From DATEAV01 sp964513155 (GTDB taxonomy: Bacteria > Chloroflexota > Anaerolineae > Anaerolineales > E44-bin32), in contig CAZEMA010000054.1 in the NCBI GenBank assembly GCA_964513155.1, positions 1-16,218 of the forward strand: a DNA stretch of 16,218 nucleotides. Direction: 5' to 3'. The notes beneath the pieces are model-generated. The model did not search any database and was not told where the DNA came from. It worked only from the letters and a program-made list of their open reading frames with translations. Of this stretch, positions 14,632-16,218 are shown in pieces. The translations under genes were made by a program, and so were the position numbers. How positions within the stretch are numbered: position 1 is the first letter of the stretch; each line of letters opens with the position of its first letter.

Positions 14632-15621
14632 ATGGCTGTGATGAACAAGAGCGAGCGGCTGAAGGCGGCAATCGCGGGGGAACCGGTGGACCGCGTGCCG
14701 GTTGCCCTTTGGCGACACTTTCCGGTCGATGACACGGATCCGGAGACGCTGGCGGACTCGGCCGTCTCCTACCAGCGAGAGTTCGACTTCGACCTGATCA
14801 AGGTGACGCCGGCCTCATCCTTCTCGGTCCGAGATTGGGGGGTTGAGGACGCGTGGAAGGGGAATCCGGAGGGGACGAAGGACTACGTGCGCGTGGTGGT
14901 CGTTGAGCCACGGGACTGGACCAAGCTGGAGCCGCGGGATCCGATACGGGGCGAGCTAGGAGCGCAACTCCGTTGCCTGGAGATCGCGCGGCGGCAGGCT
15001 GCCCCGGACGTCCCGGTTCTGCCCACCGTCTTCAGTCCGCTGACTCAGGCGAAGCATCTGGCAGGTGAGAAGCTCCTTCTCGAGCATCTGCGCCGGGCGC
15101 CCGCGGAAGTGGAAGCGGGCCTACGGACGATCACTCGGTCGACGATCGCCTGGGTTGAGGAAGCGCGGAAGCGCGGCATCGCGGGGGTTTTCTACGCCGT
15201 CCAGCATGCCACGTACGGGATTCTGGACCGGGAAGCTTACCGGCGGTTCGGCGAGGCCGATGACCGACAGATCCTTGAGGCCGCGGGCGGTCTCTGGTTG
15301 AACGTTCTCCATCTGCACGGTGAGGCACTGATGTTTGACTTAGCGGAAACGTACCCGGTACAGGTGGTGAACTGGCACGACCGACAAACAGAGCCGGGGC
15401 TGGTGGAGGGCAAGCGCCGAGTGGCCGGGGCGGTCTGTGGTGGACTGAGCCGGTGGGAGACACTAGTGCTCGGCACTCCGCAGGTGGTGGAGGCGGAGGC
15501 GCAGGATGCGATCCGCGCGCTTGGAGGACGGGGGCTGATCCTGGGCGCCGGCTGCGTTGTGCCGGTGGTGGCGCCGCGGGCGAACCTGAAAGCGGCTCGC
15601 CGGGTGGTCGAGTGCGCATAG
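14632..15621 (+). CDS. Uroporphyrinogen decarboxylase superfamily protein (URO-D-like, not HemE)
   Basis: The 329-aa product has the URO-D TIM-barrel layout: MNKSERLKAAIAGEPVDRVP at the N-terminus, SFSVRDWGVED, PVLPTVFSPLTQAKHL, GVFYAVQHATYG, LHLHGEALMFDL, VNWHDRQTEPGL, and the C-terminal GGLSRWETLVLGTPQVVEAE and GAGCVVP. The Arg-rich PVWxMRQAGR motif of true HemE is absent, so uroporphyrinogen decarboxylation is unlikely. Family relatives include corrinoid methyltransferases (MtaA/MtbA type) with an H-x-C...C zinc site; here the first pair reads H227-x-H229, while C308 is kept, so a metal site is possible but altered. The ATG at 14632 has GAGGA 8 nt upstream and was preferred over 14599. No corrinoid protein lies nearby. 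Substrate is unknown. Confidence 0.82.
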   Translation: MAVMNKSERLKAAIAGEPVDRVPVALWRHFPVDDTDPETLADSAVSYQREFDFDLIKVTPASSFSVRDWGVEDAWKGNPEGTKDYVRVVVVEPRDWTKLEPRDPIRGELGAQLRCLEIARRQAAPDVPVLPTVFSPLTQAKHLAGEKLLLEHLRRAPAEVEAGLRTITRSTIAWVEEARKRGIAGVFYAVQHATYGILDREAYRRFGEADDRQILEAAGGLWLNVLHLHGEALMFDLAETYPVQVVNWHDRQTEPGLVEGKRRVAGAVCGGLSRWETLVLGTPQVVEAEAQDAIRALGGRGLILGAGCVVPVVAPRANLKAARRVVECA

Positions 15622-15694
15622 CCACTCCCCGCTCCATACTCCTCACAACGAAAGCTACTCACAGACTGCGCGAGGCTATGCGCACGAGGACGTG

Positions 15695-16218
15695 ATGGCC
15701 CGGTTGCGCGTGATCGCAGGATCGGCGAAGGGGCGCAAGCTGCGGATGGTTCCCGACGCGGGAACCAGGCCGGTCATGGATCGCGTGAAAGCGGCACTGT
15801 TCAACATCCTGGGGGCTGACGTCGTGAGCTCCCACTTCCTCGATCTTTTCGCCGGAACCGGGAGTGTTGGCATCGAAGCCCTGAGCCGTGGGGCAGAGCG
15901 GGCTGTCTTCGTGGATGCGAGCGCGCGCGCCGTGAGCACCATCCGGCTCAACCTGGACCACACCCGTCTGGGGGACAGGGCGGAGATCGTGCGCGCAGAT
16001 TCCTTCAGCTTCCTCCATCGGAAGCCGCCCGAGGCATTCGACTACGTCTACGTCGCGCCACCGCAGTACCAGGGCTTGTGGCAACAAGCAGTCGTAACAC
16101 TTGACGGGGCGCCCGACTGGCTGAACCCAGACGCCTGGGTGATTGCCCAGATGGACCCGGTCGAGTATGAACCTCTCTCTCTGGCGCATATTACAGAGTT
16201 TGACCAGAGGCGATACGG
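15695..16218 (+). CDS. rsmD: 16S rRNA (guanine966-N2)-methyltransferase RsmD, truncated by the window edge
   Basis: The frame stays open to the window edge (174 codons seen of about 185-200). It starts MARLRVIAGSAKGRKLR, has TRPVMDRVKAALFNILG (24-40) and the SAM-binding LDLFAGTGSVGIEALSRGA (49-67), all typical of RsmD, which methylates the 2-amino group of G966 in 16S rRNA. The end visible here includes WLNPDAWVIAQM and EFDQRRYG. The usual motif IV DPP(Y/F) is replaced by APPQY (121-125), removing the conserved Asp. The ATG at 15695 has GAGGA only 4 nt upstream; the TTG at 15704 is an alternative start. The gene lies 73 bp after the URO-D-like gene. Confidence 0.9.
   Translation, partial: MARLRVIAGSAKGRKLRMVPDAGTRPVMDRVKAALFNILGADVVSSHFLDLFAGTGSVGIEALSRGAERAVFVDASARAVSTIRLNLDHTRLGDRAEIVRADSFSFLHRKPPEAFDYVYVAPPQYQGLWQQAVVTLDGAPDWLNPDAWVIAQMDPVEYEPLSLAHITEFDQRRY

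Noticed and set aside
14632..15621. Annotation as uroporphyrinogen decarboxylase HemE
   Set aside because: The N-terminal arginine motif that binds the porphyrin carboxylates is missing, so only superfamily membership is supported.

Overview
The window is a GC-rich stretch of bacterial chromosome filled with core metabolic, RNA-modification and cell-envelope genes. No ribosomal or transfer RNA, insertion sequence, prophage or CRISPR array was seen. The gene mix points to Chloroflexota (Anaerolineae-like) or a relative: an FMN-type IPP isomerase, a stand-alone BchI-like ATPase, a GT-C glycosyltransferase fused to NHL repeats, a small aromatic-rich repeat protein, and an RsmD with an APPQY motif. 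The taxon is an inference from remembered family distributions, not a search result.

Layout. At the left edge, on the minus strand, fni (type 2 isopentenyl-diphosphate isomerase) overlaps by 4 bp the start of a further gene cut by the window edge. Back-to-back sigma70-like promoters separate fni from acpP on the plus strand. A hairpin follows acpP, which converges with a minus-strand BchI/ChlI-like AAA+ ATPase. Upstream of that lies a 127-aa protein with its own promoter, then a gene-free 348-bp stretch holding a perfect 21-bp-stem palindrome.

A leftward envelope cluster runs from about 7576 to 3821: a small lipoprotein, a large lipoprotein (DUF348-like, G5-like, then beta-propeller), a UDP-glucuronate decarboxylase-type epimerase, and a GtrA membrane protein. 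The last two overlap by 4 bp. Together they suggest nucleotide-sugar and glycan supply to the cell surface.

A rightward cluster starts 35 bp away: scpB, an rluB-type pseudouridine synthase, the 1132-aa GT-C/NHL protein, then sucC and sucD. Spacing is 4-bp overlaps or gaps of 0 to 12 bp, so co-transcription is likely. A URO-D superfamily protein (not HemE) and a right-truncated rsmD close the window.

Most of the content is housekeeping. The points most worth a second look are the large palindrome, the lipoprotein with a Rpf/YabE-like front end on a propeller, the GT-C/NHL fusion inside a TCA-cycle gene cluster, the altered motif IV of RsmD, and a strong promoter-like sequence antisense to the lipoprotein genes.
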